Below the pieces are notes generated by a model. The model did not search any database and was not told where the DNA came from. It saw only the letters and a program-made list of their open reading frames with translations. From Mesorhizobium sp. PAMC28654 (GTDB lineage Bacteria; Pseudomonadota; Alphaproteobacteria; Rhizobiales; Rhizobiaceae), in the NCBI RefSeq assembly GCF_020616515.1, contig NZ_CP085135.1, positions 1,550,001-1,614,000 on the forward strand: a stretch of DNA of 64,000 nucleotides. Reading direction: 5' to 3'. Below, in pieces: positions 1 through 9,611 of the stretch. The translations under genes were made by a program, and so were the position numbers. Numbering within the stretch: position 1 is the stretch's first letter; every line of letters begins with the position of its first letter.

Positions 1-92
1 CGACCGGCGGCAAGGACCAGAACTTCCTCAGCCAGATCATCAGCGGCGCCAGCAAGATTGCGCCCGGCATTCCCGGTGGCGGCACGCCCTGA
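1..92 (+). CDS. 3' end of an unidentified protein-coding gene (partial)
   Basis: Reading frame 3 is open from the window edge to a TGA at 90-92 and encodes the last 29 residues, ending in a Gly/Pro-rich tail (IAPGIPGGGTP). A hairpin at 105-130 and a strong intrinsic terminator at 153-184 follow directly, which supports a real gene end. The visible residues are too few and too low in complexity to identify the family. The start lies outside the window. Confidence 0.6.
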   Translation, partial: TGGKDQNFLSQIISGASKIAPGIPGGGTP

Positions 93-152
93 TCCTTCAG
101 CTCGGCTTCCCTCCAACTTCTCAGGGAAGCAGCAACATCTCAGGCGACCAAG

Positions 153-184
153 AACCCGCGGGAGCGATCCTGCGGGTTTTTGTT
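153..184 (+). terminator. intrinsic terminator after the first partial gene
   Basis: Stem AACCCGC (153-159) pairs with GCGGGTT (172-178) around a GGAGCGATCC-containing loop and is followed by TTTTTGTTT. Its stem and loop closely resemble the hppA terminator at 1871-1900 when both are read in the direction of their own genes. Confidence 0.8.
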
Positions 185-276
185 TAGACCATTCCGACGC
201 GCCCAATGCCGACACTTTGATTTGCCCGCCAAGGGGCAACCTCGTATCAACGCGCCGCAATGGCTGGGGAGCCTGA

Positions 277-822
277 ATGAGCAGCGGAGATCGTCAAAAA
301 CCAGAAGGATGGATGGCGATTGGAACGCCAGACCGGCAGACCGTCACGGCTGATTGGATGCCGATCGATGCTCCGGCAATAGACGGCGTCCTGATCAAGG
401 AGATCAGATCGGTTGCGACGTCCACCGGCTATCTGACGGAAATCTACCGCGAGGAATGAGGGCTCGATTCGCTGCCGGTTGGCCAGGTATTCCAGCGCAC
501 CCTATACCCCGGATCCGTGACCGGCTGGCACGCGCATGCGGTGACGTTGGATCGGCTTTTCTGCTGCGCCGGCAGCATTCGCATATCGCTTTACGACGGA
601 AGAAAGGCTTCCCCCAGTTTTGGCGCGGTCTGGCACAAGATCGTCGGCCCGTTGCGCCCGGCGGTCGTTGTCATCCCGCCGGGCGTATGGCACGGCATCA
701 CCGCACTCGGGCCTGAGACCGCTTTGTTGCTCAATCTCGTCGACAAGGCCTATGCCTTCGAAGACCCCGACCACTGGCGCCTGCCGCCAGATACGGACCT
801 CATCCCATACAGGCTGGTGTAG
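277..822 (+). pseudogene. RmlC-like cupin (sugar 3,5-epimerase-related), interrupted by in-frame TGA
   Basis: One frame runs from ATG 277 to TAG 820-822 (182 codons) with a single TGA at 457-459, codon 61. Both halves belong to one protein. The second half has the cupin metal-site pattern GWHAHAVTLDRLF and a later PPGVWHGI motif typical of dTDP-4-dehydrorhamnose 3,5-epimerase-like proteins, and the whole has about the right length for a short family member. The context YREE-stop-GLDSLPVGQVFQRT suggests a former Trp codon (TGG to TGA). It lies three bases upstream of a glycosyltransferase gene, so it was probably part of a surface-polysaccharide pair. No SECIS-like context was sought or seen; nonsense mutation or base-call error are the likely explanations. 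Confidence 0.7.
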
Positions 823-825
823 GCC

Positions 826-1737
826 TTGAAGCGGCCATGTCAGGTTGACCAGACCAGGTTTCGCGAGCCGCTTGTGTCGGTCGTGATCGCCACGCACAAC
901 CGGCCGGCGGCCTTGCGGCAGGCGCTCAGGAGCGTGGTGGCCCAGACCCTTCAGGACTGGGAAATTCTCGTTATCGGCGATGGCTGCCGGCCGGACACCG
1001 CCGCCGTCGTCGCTGAATTCAACGATGACCGCATCGCCTACATCGATCTGCCTGTGAATTTTGGCGAACAATCCGGGCCCAACCGGGCGCGCGGGCAATT
1101 TGTCGCCTTGTTGAACCATGACGATCTCTGGTTTCCCGACCATCTCGCGTCGATGACCGGCTGGGTCGATGCAACCGGCGCCGATGTCATCATTGCTCGT
1201 GGTGCCATCATCGAGCCTACGCGGATGAAAGGCGATCCTCTCAAGACCTCGATCTACGGGATGGGCAAGGACGGTTTCTACGATCCCGTCGTCACAGCCG
1301 GATATGGATCGGCACAGATGGTCAGGCGGGCATCGCTGGGTTGGCTCGGCCCATGGCGGCCTGCCAGCGAGTGCTCCTGCGAAAGTTCGCAGGACTGGCT
1401 CTTCCGTGCCTGGCGAAAAGGAGCCGTGATCGCGACCATGCCGCACCTAAGCGTGCTCAGTATCTTCTCCGGCCAGCGCAGTGGCAGTTATGTCGAAGAC
1501 ACGGGAATGGAACAGGAGGAATTTATCAACGGCATGCGAATGCCGGACGACCTGCGCGTCAAAATTCTTGCCGCGGCGGTTGCCCCCTCTCGCCTGAAGA
1601 AATCCAGTTATCTGAAAGGCAGGCTTTGGGCTGCGTGCGGCATCCATCCGAGATCCCTCGAGTTCCGCCGCAACTACGGACGTGGCGCCTTTTGTCTCCA
1701 GACTGAGAGAGATACGCGGCCTGCCGCCCATGCCTGA
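826..1737 (+). CDS. family 2 glycosyltransferase
   Basis: This 303-residue protein starts at TTG 826, three bases after the cupin stop, which suggests translational coupling. Near the N-terminus it has the GT-A nucleotide-sugar fold pattern (VSVVIATHNRPAALRQALRS), then a DGCRPDT stretch, and NHDDLWFPDH, in which the acidic pair takes the place of the DXD metal/nucleotide site. A soluble, cytoplasmic-face transferase that adds a sugar to a surface polysaccharide or lipid carrier is the expected role; donor and acceptor cannot be read. No membrane segments are obvious. The TTG start is chosen because the conserved fold begins about 15 residues later and no ATG is better placed. Confidence 0.8.
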   Translation: MKRPCQVDQTRFREPLVSVVIATHNRPAALRQALRSVVAQTLQDWEILVIGDGCRPDTAAVVAEFNDDRIAYIDLPVNFGEQSGPNRARGQFVALLNHDDLWFPDHLASMTGWVDATGADVIIARGAIIEPTRMKGDPLKTSIYGMGKDGFYDPVVTAGYGSAQMVRRASLGWLGPWRPASECSCESSQDWLFRAWRKGAVIATMPHLSVLSIFSGQRSGSYVEDTGMEQEEFINGMRMPDDLRVKILAAAVAPSRLKKSSYLKGRLWAACGIHPRSLEFRRNYGRGAFCLQTERDTRPAAHA

Positions 1738-1870
1738 GCGGGAACCGGATGTAGATGATCTACTGACTATCTACCACAGGCGTAGCAAGCGGGAAGACAC
1801 CGGAAAGTAGCAGCTGCCACGCGCGCGGCGTCCAGATGCCGGGACTAAGCCGCCTGCCACCTGAAATGGA

Positions 1871-1900
1871 AAACCCGCGGGGATCGCTCCCTGCGGGTTT
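1871..1900 (-). terminator. intrinsic terminator of hppA
   Basis: AAACCCGC (1871-1878) pairs with GCGGGTTT (1893-1900). On the minus strand the stem is followed by a short T run. It lies 25 bases beyond the hppA stop. Confidence 0.7.
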
Positions 1901-1924
1901 GTCCATAAACGTTTGTGGAGCCGA

Positions 1925-4066
1925 TCAGCCGTGCGCGAGCACTGCCAGCAGCAGGAGCGCCACGATGTTGGTGATCTTGATCGCCGGGTTGACCGCCGGA
2001 CCGGCGGTGTCCTTGTAGGGATCGCCAACCGTGTCGCCGGTCACCGAGGCCTTGTGCGCTTCGGAACCCTTGAGATGCTTGACGCCGTCCTTGTCAACGA
2101 AACCGTCCTCGAACGACTTCTTGGCATTATCCCAGGCGCCGCCGCCGGAAGTCATCGAAATGGCGACGAACAGGCCATTGACGATGACGCCAAGCAGCGA
2201 AGCACCGAGCGCGGCGAAAGCGGACGCCTTCGAACCCGAGATCAGCAACACACCGAAATAGACGACGAGCGGCGCCAGCACGGGCAGCAGCGACGGGATG
2301 ATCATTTCCCGGATCGCCGCCTTGGTCAGCAGGTCGACAGCACGGGCATAGTTCGGCTTCGACGTGCCCGCCATGATGCCCGGATCCTCACGGAACTGCT
2401 TGCGCACCTCCTCGACGATGGCGCCCGCCGCGCGGCCGACGGCCGTCATGGCGATGCCGCCGAACAAATACGGGATCATGCCGCCGAAGATCAGGCCGGC
2501 GACGACATAGGGGTTGGAGAGATCAAAGGAGACGTCGCCCATGCCGTGGAAGTAGGGATATTTGTCGCCGTTTGCGGCAAAGTATTTCAGGTCATTCGAA
2601 TAGGCCGCGAACAGCACCAACGCGCCAAGGCCGGCCGAACCGATGGCATAGCCCTTGGTCACCGCCTTGGTGGTGTTGCCGACCGCGTCGAGCGCGTCGG
2701 TGGAATGACGTACTTCCTTGGGCAGGCCGGCCATTTCGGCGATACCGCCGGCATTGTCGGTGACCGGGCCGAAGGCGTCGAGCGCGACGATCATGCCGGC
2801 GAGGCCGAGCATCGTCGTCACCGCGATCGCCGTGCCGTAAAGGCCGGCGAGCTGGTAGGTCGAGATGATGCCGCCGACGATGACGATCGCCGGAAGCGCA
2901 GTCGATTCCAGCGACACCGCGAGACCCTGGATGACGTTGGTGCCGTGACCGGTCACCGACGCCTGGGCGATGGAGTTGACCGGGCGCTTGCCGGTGCCGG
3001 TGTAGTATTCAGTGATCACGACGATACAGCCGGTCACAACGAGGCCGAGCAGGCCGCAGATGAACAGGTTCTTGCCGGTGATCGACATGCCGGCAACGAC
3101 GCCGACCTCGCCCCAACCGACGGTGGCCGAGGTGGCCACGGCAAGGCCCGCGATCGACAGCAAGCCGGTGACGATCAGGCCCTTGTAAAGCGCCCCCATG
3201 ATCGAGCCGTTGGAGCCGAGCTTGACGAAGAAAGTGCCAACAATCGAAGTGATGATGCAGGCGCCGCAGATAGCGAGCGGATAGAGCATCACGGCACCGA
3301 GAATGGCGGTGCCGCCGAAGAAGATAGCGCCGAGAACCATGGTGGCGACGACGGTCACCGCGTAGGTTTCGAACAGGTCGGCGGCCATGCCGGCGCAGTC
3401 GCCGACATTGTCACCGACATTGTCGGCGATGGTGGCCGGATTGCGCGGATCATCTTCCGGGATACCGGCTTCAACCTTGCCGACGAGGTCGCCACCGACG
3501 TCCGCGCCCTTGGTGAAGATACCGCCGCCCAGACGTGCGAAGATCGAGATCAGCGACGCGCCGAAGCCAAGCGAAACCAGTGAGTCGATAACGATGCGGT
3601 CGTTGGGCTGCAGGCCCATGAAATGAGTGAGGATCAGGTAATAGATCGAGACGCCGAGCAATGCGAGACCGGCCACCAGCATGCCGGTGATGGCGCCCGA
3701 TTTGAAGGCGATGTCCAGGCCAGCGGCGAGGCTGTTTGAAGCCGCCTGCGCCGTACGCACGTTGGCGCGCACCGAGACATGCATGCCGATGAAGCCGGCG
3801 GCGCCCGACAGGACGGCGCCGATCAGAAAGCCGATCGCGGCGGTGATCGAAAGCAGCCACCAGGCGAGCAGAAGCACCACCACGCCAACGATGGCGATGG
3901 TGGTGTACTGGCGCGCCAGATAGGCTTGCGCGCCTTCGCGGATGGCCGCGGATATTTCCTGCATGCGTGCATTGCCCTGATCGGCCGCAAGGACCGAACG
4001 TGTCGCCCATATGGCGTAAAGGACAGAAAGCAGGCCGCAGGCGATGACGGCGGAAATAATTGTCAT
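1925..4066 (-). CDS. hppA: K+-insensitive-type membrane proton-pumping pyrophosphatase
   Basis: A 713-residue polytopic membrane protein that couples PPi hydrolysis to H+ export. The PPi/Mg site is visible as [19 protein letters not shown] (about residues 189-207), followed by [12 protein letters not shown] (216-227). The motif GNTTKA (463-468) carries Lys at the position that is Ala in K+-dependent enzymes, so the pump is predicted to be potassium-insensitive. The start at 4066 ([11 protein letters not shown]) is preferred over an in-frame ATG 30 codons upstream because it begins the first membrane helix and has GAGGAAA just upstream. It is a single gene with its own terminator. About 16 helices are expected for the family. 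Confidence 0.97.
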   Translation of the reverse strand: MTIISAVIACGLLSVLYAIWATRSVLAADQGNARMQEISAAIREGAQAYLARQYTTIAIVGVVVLLLAWWLLSITAAIGFLIGAVLSGAAGFIGMHVSVRANVRTAQAASNSLAAGLDIAFKSGAITGMLVAGLALLGVSIYYLILTHFMGLQPNDRIVIDSLVSLGFGASLISIFARLGGGIFTKGADVGGDLVGKVEAGIPEDDPRNPATIADNVGDNVGDCAGMAADLFETYAVTVVATMVLGAIFFGGTAILGAVMLYPLAICGACIITSIVGTFFVKLGSNGSIMGALYKGLIVTGLLSIAGLAVATSATVGWGEVGVVAGMSITGKNLFICGLLGLVVTGCIVVITEYYTGTGKRPVNSIAQASVTGHGTNVIQGLAVSLESTALPAIVIVGGIISTYQLAGLYGTAIAVTTMLGLAGMIVALDAFGPVTDNAGGIAEMAGLPKEVRHSTDALDAVGNTTKAVTKGYAIGSAGLGALVLFAAYSNDLKYFAANGDKYPYFHGMGDVSFDLSNPYVVAGLIFGGMIPYLFGGIAMTAVGRAAGAIVEEVRKQFREDPGIMAGTSKPNYARAVDLLTKAAIREMIIPSLLPVLAPLVVYFGVLLISGSKASAFAALGASLLGVIVNGLFVAISMTSGGGAWDNAKKSFEDGFVDKDGVKHLKGSEAHKASVTGDTVGDPYKDTAGPAVNPAIKITNIVALLLLAVLAHG

Positions 4067-4366
4067 TGCCGGATTTTCCTCGATTGATGACCCAAAAGAA
4101 CCCCTCCCTGGGCCGTTGAGACAGAGACCGGGTTCCGCGGGCGGAATCCGACCCATCGCATCGGTGTATGCGAAACAGGTTGGCGAACGTCAAGATATTG
4201 TTCAGTTTTTGCCCGGCTTTCGCCGCAATGCCTTCGTGCAAACCGATTGAATTCCACAGGACCGGACAAGCTCGACACAAAACGGCGAGCGGCACTTCTG
4301 AAAACGTTTACATTCGGGCGCCGGCGGCGGGTTATCCGCCGATCAGGCAGGCCGCGCATGGCAGTG
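4067..4366. other. intergenic region upstream of hppA
   Basis: These 300 bases lie between the broken osmoprotectant permease gene and the hppA start. They hold the hppA ribosome-binding site (GAGGAAA on the minus strand) and presumably its promoter. A weak inverted repeat occurs around 4131-4149. I see no convincing gene, and the overlapping open frames show no family signal. Confidence 0.5.
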
Positions 4367-5114
4367 TTATTCAGTCTCCTGCCCCATGCGCCTCGCTGCG
4401 TAGCGCTCGATTGCCGACAGCCCGTCATAGATCAGCACGGCAAGCGCGGCGACGATCAAGCCGCCCTGCAGGATGAAGGCGAGATTGTTGGACAACAAGC
4501 CGGCGATGATCACCTCGCCCAGCGTCTTGGCGGCCACGGTCGAACCGATGGTCGCGGTGGCAAGGCTGATGACCACCGACAAACGGATGCCGCCCAGAAT
4601 GATTGGCGCGCTCAACGGCAGCTCGACCTTGAGCAGCCTTTGCCAACCGGTCATCCCGGCGCCCCGCGCCGCCTCGAGCACATTGGCCGGCAGCGTGGTC
4701 AGGCCGGTCAATGCGTTCTCGAAGATCGGCAGCAGGCCGTAAAGGAACAGCGCGATCAGCGTCGGCTTCTCGCCGAAGACCGCCGGCACCGCCAGCGCCA
4801 ACACCGCCACCGGCGGAAACGTCTGGCCGATGTTGACGAGGCTTGCGCGACAACGGCAGGAACTCCGCGCCCGCGGGCCGTGTCACCAGGATCGCCAGTC
4901 CGACGGCGACGACGATCGCCGCAAGCGTGGCGCGCAGGACGATCCAGAGATGCTGCAACGTCAGCGTCAACAGACTGCCCTGATTGTAGATCGCCGGCGC
5001 ATTGTTCTCGGTCAGCGGTTTCAACAGCGGTTCGAACCAGCCGGGATTGGTCACGAAGGCGACGAGCAACACCAGCAAAGCAAGCCTGAGCAGCGCCGGC
5101 AGCCAGGCTTTCAT
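4367..5114 (-). pseudogene. yehW: YehW-type osmoprotectant ABC permease, frameshifted
   Basis: The N-terminal part (MKAWLPALLRLALLVLLVAF onward) and the C-terminal part (ending in RRMGQETE) lie in different minus-strand frames. They join at about 4843-4851, where one base too many is present: the expected reading ...EFLPL(S)ASLVNIGQTFPPVAVLAL is recovered by dropping one base. The full span is 748 bases, 249 codons plus one. The intact protein would be a MetI-like permease of about 248 residues with the EAA-type loop AARGAGMTGWQRLLKVELP. Its ATG overlaps the ATPase stop (ATGA). It would be the second membrane subunit of the YehZYXW-type transporter. Without it the transporter is probably not functional unless the frameshift is a sequence error. 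Confidence 0.8.
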
Positions 5115-6049
5115 GCCGGCCTCGCCGCGCGTTTGATCAATCCGTCGACAGTGACGCGGCCGATCGACTTACCATCGGCTCCAGTGACCGGCAAGGCTGG
5201 GCGGCCCGACCACAACAGCTCCGCCAACGCATCGCGCTGGCTGGCATCGCCGGGAATCGCTTCGCCTTCAGCCGAGCCATTTTCAACAGCGTCACGCACG
5301 CGTCCGAGGGACAACAGCCTGAAGGGGCGTTCGCTGGCGCCAACCAGTGTTTCCACGAAAGTGCTGGCCGGGTTTGCCAGGATCTCCGCTGGCTTGGCGT
5401 ATTGCACGAGCTTGCCAGCATCCATGACGGCGATCTTGTCGCCCATGTGCACGGCTTCCTCCATGTCATGGGTGACGAGAATTATGGTGGTGCCGAACCG
5501 CTTCTGGATCGCCAGGAGATCCTCCTGCGCCTTGGTGCGGATAATCGGATCAAGCGCGCCGAACGGCTCATCCATCAGCAGCACGTTCGGTTCAGCCGCG
5601 AGTGCGCGGGCGACGCCGACACGCTGCTGCTGGCCGCCCGACAGCTCGTGCGGATAACGCGGCCCGAACTCTTCGGGATCGAGCTGGTAGAGCGTCATCA
5701 ACTCATCGACGCGGGCCTTGATGCGGTCCTTGTCCCATCCGAGCAGGACGGGCACGGTGGCGATGTTCTGCGCCACGGTGCGATGCGGGAACAGGCCATG
5801 CCCCTGGATGGCGTAGCCGATGCTTCGGCGCAGTTCATAGCCGGGCACGGAACGGTTGTCCGCCCCGTCGAGCTTGATGACGCCCGAGGTCGGTTCGACC
5901 AAGCGATTGATCATCCGAAGCAGTGTCGTCTTGCCCGACCCGGACGTGCCGACGATGACGGCGACGCTGCGCGGCTCGATCACCATCGAGACGTCGTCGA
6001 CCACCGTCGTCGCATCGTAGCGCTTGGTGATGTGTTCGATCTCGATCAT
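5111..6049 (-). CDS. yehX: osmoprotectant (betaine/choline-type) ABC transporter ATP-binding protein
   Basis: The 312-residue ATPase subunit has Walker A GTSGSGKTT (about residues 34-42), Q-loop region, signature LSGGQQQRVGVARALA, Walker B VLLMDEPFGALD and switch His LVTHDMEEA. The C-terminal part is a short CBS-like tail as in the OpuCA/ProV/YehX group. The length matches YehX (about 308). Both ends overlap neighbours by ATGA, giving a tightly coupled operon. It would energise import of a compatible solute at the inner membrane. Confidence 0.9.
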   Translation of the reverse strand: MIEIEHITKRYDATTVVDDVSMVIEPRSVAVIVGTSGSGKTTLLRMINRLVEPTSGVIKLDGADNRSVPGYELRRSIGYAIQGHGLFPHRTVAQNIATVPVLLGWDKDRIKARVDELMTLYQLDPEEFGPRYPHELSGGQQQRVGVARALAAEPNVLLMDEPFGALDPIIRTKAQEDLLAIQKRFGTTIILVTHDMEEAVHMGDKIAVMDAGKLVQYAKPAEILANPASTFVETLVGASERPFRLLSLGRVRDAVENGSAEGEAIPGDASQRDALAELLWSGRPALPVTGADGKSIGRVTVDGLIKRAARPA

Positions 6050-7224
6050 GCCGTTTCAACCCTGCGCTTTGTGGCGGTCATTTCGATCACGGCGTCGAGG
6101 ATGATCGCGGCGGCGAAGGCGAGCGCCACGGTTGGTAGCGCGCCGAGCAGCACCAGATCCATTGCCGTCTGGCCGACGCCCTGGAAGACGAAGACGCCAA
6201 AACCGCCGCCGCCGATCAGGGCTGCAATGGTGGCGAGCCCGATGTTCTGCACCAGCACGATGCGAATGCCGGTGAGGATCACCGGAAAGGCCAATGGAAA
6301 CTCGACACCGAAGAGGCGCTGCCGATCGGTCATGCCCATGCCGCGCGCCGCGTCATTGGCCTCGCGCGGCACGCCTGCGAGGCCAACCACGGTGTTGGCC
6401 ACCACCGGCAGCAACGAATAGAGGAACAAGGCGACGAAGGCGGGAGCTGTACCGATACCCCGAATGCCGAGCGCGGCCGCGCCGGGTACATGGGCCGCTA
6501 CCCAACCAAGCGGCGCGATCAGCAGGCCGAACAAAGCGATCGACGGCACTGTCTGGATGATGTTGAGTACGTTGAGCACGCCCGCCCGCAGCCTCTCGAC
6601 ACGATGACAAAGGATGCCTAGCGGGAGCCCGACCAGCACCGCGGCGGCCAGCGAACCCAGCGCCAGCGTCACGTGCTTGGAGCCTTCGGCCCAGAAACTG
6701 TCGGCGCGATTGAAATATTCCTTGAGGATCGAAAGGCTGTCCCAGCTTCCCGACACCAACAAAAGGCCGATCGCCGCCGCGGCAACGATCAGCACACCGA
6801 TCCGCGCCAAAGGCGACAGATTGAGCCGGGTCAGCACATCGGCGAGCAGGAGCGTGAAGGCGAAGATGAGCAGCCAGAAGCCGGATGCCGGCGAGACTCT
6901 TGCGATGGTGTTGCCGGGCGGTGTCAGGAAAGTACCGGCGACCCCGATCAGCAGCCCCAACGCGGCAAGCACCGCGATGCTGGCCGCAAGGCGCGGAACG
7001 AGCGGCGTCTTGAAGAGCGCGATGAGCGCCGCGACGACGATGATCGTCAGCAACAGCGGTCCCGCGGTGGCCGGCAACGCTTCGAGAATCGAGCGAGCCG
7101 CGCCTGGCACAATGCGGTTGGCGCGAAACGTGGCAAAGGGTGCGGCGAAAGCCGCATAGGCTGCTATCGCGGCGATGACCACGCCGAGCTTGTCGAACCG
7201 GATACCCACGCCCTCCCCCGTCAA
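6046..7224 (-). CDS. yehY: YehY-type osmoprotectant ABC permease (long form)
   Basis: The 392-residue permease carries an N-terminal block of about five hydrophobic helices (residues 15-185) before the MetI-like permease domain (about 190-385), whose coupling loop reads NDAARGMGMTDRQRLFGVEFP. This long architecture is characteristic of YehY rather than OpuCB. It overlaps the ATPase gene by ATGA at 6046-6049 and follows the binding-protein gene after 40 bases. Confidence 0.88.
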   Translation of the reverse strand: MTGEGVGIRFDKLGVVIAAIAAYAAFAAPFATFRANRIVPGAARSILEALPATAGPLLLTIIVVAALIALFKTPLVPRLAASIAVLAALGLLIGVAGTFLTPPGNTIARVSPASGFWLLIFAFTLLLADVLTRLNLSPLARIGVLIVAAAAIGLLLVSGSWDSLSILKEYFNRADSFWAEGSKHVTLALGSLAAAVLVGLPLGILCHRVERLRAGVLNVLNIIQTVPSIALFGLLIAPLGWVAAHVPGAAALGIRGIGTAPAFVALFLYSLLPVVANTVVGLAGVPREANDAARGMGMTDRQRLFGVEFPLAFPVILTGIRIVLVQNIGLATIAALIGGGGFGVFVFQGVGQTAMDLVLLGALPTVALAFAAAIILDAVIEMTATKRRVETA

Positions 7225-7264
7225 TCGATCCGGCGCGCCACGAATGCGGCGCGCCGGAATCGCT

Positions 7265-8176
7265 CTACTTCAGGAAGCCGTTCTTCTTCAGGAAGTCCTC
7301 GGCAACGCCCTTGACCGGCTCGCCACCGACCTGCACGCGGCCATTCAGCTCTTGCAACGTCACGAGGTCGAGCTTGGCAAAGACCGGCTTCAACAGCGTC
7401 TCGATCTCTGGATGGTCCTTGAGCACGGCTTCGCGGATGATCGGCGCCGGCTGGTAGACCGGCTGCACACCCTTGTCATCGTCGAGCACGACAAGGCCAG
7501 AGGGTGCGATGCCGCCATCCGTACCGTAGACCATGGCCGCATTGGCGCCGCTGGTCTGGTTGGCGGCAGCGGCGATGGTTGCCGCCGTATCGCCGCCAGA
7601 CAGCGTGATCAGTTGGTCCGGCTTCAGCTTGAAGCCATAGGTAGTTTGGAACGCCGGCAAGGCGGCAGCCGAATTGACGAACTCGGCGGACGCGGCAAGA
7701 ACCACCTGGCCACCGCCCGAGACATACTTGCCGAACTCGGAAAGCGTGGCGAGCTTGTTGGTGTCCGCGACTTCCTTACGCAACGCGATCGCCCAGGTGT
7801 TGTTTGCCGGCGACGGCGACAACCAGACAATCTTGTTGGCATCGTAGTCGAGCCTCTTGGCGGTCTCATAGGCCTTTGCCGCATCCTTCCACACCGGGTC
7901 GTCAGCCTTCTCGAAGAAGAAGGCGGCATTGCCAGTGTATTCCGGATAGATGTCGATCTCACCGGCAAGGATCGCCTTGCGCACCACCGGCGTGCCGCCG
8001 AGCTGGATGCGGTCGGTGGTCTTGATGTTGTTGGCGTTGAGCACCAGCTGGATGATATTGCCGAGCACACCACCCTCGGTGTCGATCTTCGATGAAACCA
8101 CGACCTGGGCGCTGGCCGAGGCGGCGGTGATGGCGAGCGCGAGAGCGGCGCCGGCCAACAGTTTGATTGAACGCAT
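7265..8176 (-). CDS. osmF: osmoprotectant ABC transporter periplasmic binding protein (YehZ/OsmF type)
   Basis: The 303-residue protein begins with a classic Sec signal peptide (MRSIKLLAGAALALAITAASASAQ). The mature part shows family features: SSKIDTEGGVLGNI near its start, the IDIYPEYTGN motif shared by OpuCC/OsmF solute receptors, and a late PVKGVAEDFLKKNGF C-terminus. It is the first gene of the minus-strand operon osmF(yehZ)-yehY-yehX-yehW, the order found in E. coli yehZYXW. The ligand is a quaternary ammonium or similar osmolyte; the exact one cannot be inferred. Confidence 0.9.
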   Translation of the reverse strand: MRSIKLLAGAALALAITAASASAQVVVSSKIDTEGGVLGNIIQLVLNANNIKTTDRIQLGGTPVVRKAILAGEIDIYPEYTGNAAFFFEKADDPVWKDAAKAYETAKRLDYDANKIVWLSPSPANNTWAIALRKEVADTNKLATLSEFGKYVSGGGQVVLAASAEFVNSAAALPAFQTTYGFKLKPDQLITLSGGDTAATIAAAANQTSGANAAMVYGTDGGIAPSGLVVLDDDKGVQPVYQPAPIIREAVLKDHPEIETLLKPVFAKLDLVTLQELNGRVQVGGEPVKGVAEDFLKKNGFLK

Positions 8177-8396
8177 TGTGAGACCCCTTGCTGTGAACCT
8201 AATACCGGTTGGGCGCGCATATGATCACGGCTTCAGCGCCCAGTCGGGGCACACGGTTTCATAAGATGGGGGACCAGCGCAATAATTTTGTTCCAACAGA
8301 GCAATTCCGGCCCAAGCGTTCCCGCCAGCGTCATGGCAGCAAAGGAGATGCAGAAAATAGCCGCAGCTCCTTGATTATGCACAAGCTTCGGAATCT

Positions 8397-9611
8397 TCAG
8401 CCGGGCTGGCGCGCGCCACTCATCTTGAGCGCACCAAGCGCTACAAAGCAAAGCACCGTCACCGGAAAGACCATCCAGTTCAGCATGGTCCAGCCCCAGG
8501 CGTTGTAGACCATGCCCGACATCAGCGAGGCGCAGGCAACGGAACCGAACAGGACGAAATCGTGAAAGCCCTGGACCTTGCCCTTTTCCGATGGCCTGTA
8601 ACTGGCGGCGACCATGGAGGTGGCGCCGATGAAGCCGAAATTCCAGCCGAGGCCAAGCAGGATCAGCGCTGTCCAGAATTGCCACAGCGCCAGCCCTGAC
8701 AAGGCGACGACGGCGCAGCCGATGAGCAGGATAAGGCCGGTGGCAACAATGCGTTCGGCACCAAAACGATGGATCAGCGAGCCGGTGAAGAAGCTTGGCC
8801 CGAACATCGCCATGACATGCCAGGAGATACCCAGCGTCGCGGCGTCTTCCGACAGACCACAGCCCACCATGGCCAGAGGCGCCCCGGTCATGACGAAGCT
8901 CATCAGCGCATAGCTGCCGACGGCGCAAAACAGCGCCGCGACAAAACGTGGCTGGGTGACGATTTCAGCTAGGGGTCTTGCATCGCTGCCGGCAACGTCC
9001 ACCTTGCCCAACGCCTTGGTCGGCAACCTCAGGAACGACAGGACAAGGGCGCCTGCGGCAGCCAGCACCAGGATCGACGCGAACGATCCGGCAAACATCA
9101 CCGGCGCGAACAGTTCGCGGGTGAAGATGACAATCTGCGGCCCGAGAATGGCTGTGATGATGCCGCCCGCCAGCACGAAGGAGATGGCGCGCGCCTTGAA
9201 TTCCGGAGGCGCATTGTCGGCGGCGGCGAAGCGGAACTGCTGCACGAAGGCGCCGCCGACGCCGATCACGGCAAGGCCAAAGGCAAACAACCAGAAGCTG
9301 GCGTGGAACAGTGCCAATGTGGCAATCAATCCTCCGAGTGCGGTCACCACCGTGCCGGTCATGAAACCGCTGCGCTGGCCAAGCTGGCGAATGATGGCGG
9401 CGGCCGGCAATGCGCCCAGTGCCACGCCAAGATTGAAGCCTGTGATCGGAGCCGTCGCCAGCGATTTGTCAGGGCCAAGCAGATATTGGCCGGCCAGCGC
9501 ACCCATCGAAATGGCAATCGGGGCCGCCGATCCGACGATGGCCTGGGATGCGGCGAGGATGATTGCCGTGCGGCGAGCCTCCCTGCCCGTTCCAGCAGTG
9601 ACCGATGTCAC
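8397..9611 (-). CDS. MFS transporter
   Basis: A 404-residue protein with about 12 hydrophobic segments and MFS signatures such as [21 protein letters not shown] in the first inter-helix loop and a [15 protein letters not shown] loop between helices 10 and 11. Translation starts at GTG 9611, overlapping the nusB stop as GTGA, so it is co-translated behind nusB although the function is unrelated. The substrate is unknown. The 220 bases downstream, before osmF, contain the osmF promoter region. Confidence 0.8.
   Translation of the reverse strand: MTSVTAGTGREARRTAIILAASQAIVGSAAPIAISMGALAGQYLLGPDKSLATAPITGFNLGVALGALPAAAIIRQLGQRSGFMTGTVVTALGGLIATLALFHASFWLFAFGLAVIGVGGAFVQQFRFAAADNAPPEFKARAISFVLAGGIITAILGPQIVIFTRELFAPVMFAGSFASILVLAAAGALVLSFLRLPTKALGKVDVAGSDARPLAEIVTQPRFVAALFCAVGSYALMSFVMTGAPLAMVGCGLSEDAATLGISWHVMAMFGPSFFTGSLIHRFGAERIVATGLILLIGCAVVALSGLALWQFWTALILLGLGWNFGFIGATSMVAASYRPSEKGKVQGFHDFVLFGSVACASLMSGMVYNAWGWTMLNWMVFPVTVLCFVALGALKMSGARQPG

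Noticed and set aside
457..459. TGA read as selenocysteine in the cupin
   Set aside because: The expected residue is Trp, there is no obvious SECIS hairpin after the codon, and no sel genes are in the window.
1913..3583. 556-codon open frame antisense to hppA
   Set aside because: It is the complement of a conserved core gene; the product is low-complexity Arg/Asp/Gly-rich with no family features, as expected from GC-rich codon bias.
4840..4852. programmed ribosomal frameshift in yehW
   Set aside because: No slippery heptamer or conserved downstream structure, and relatives are known as single-frame genes.
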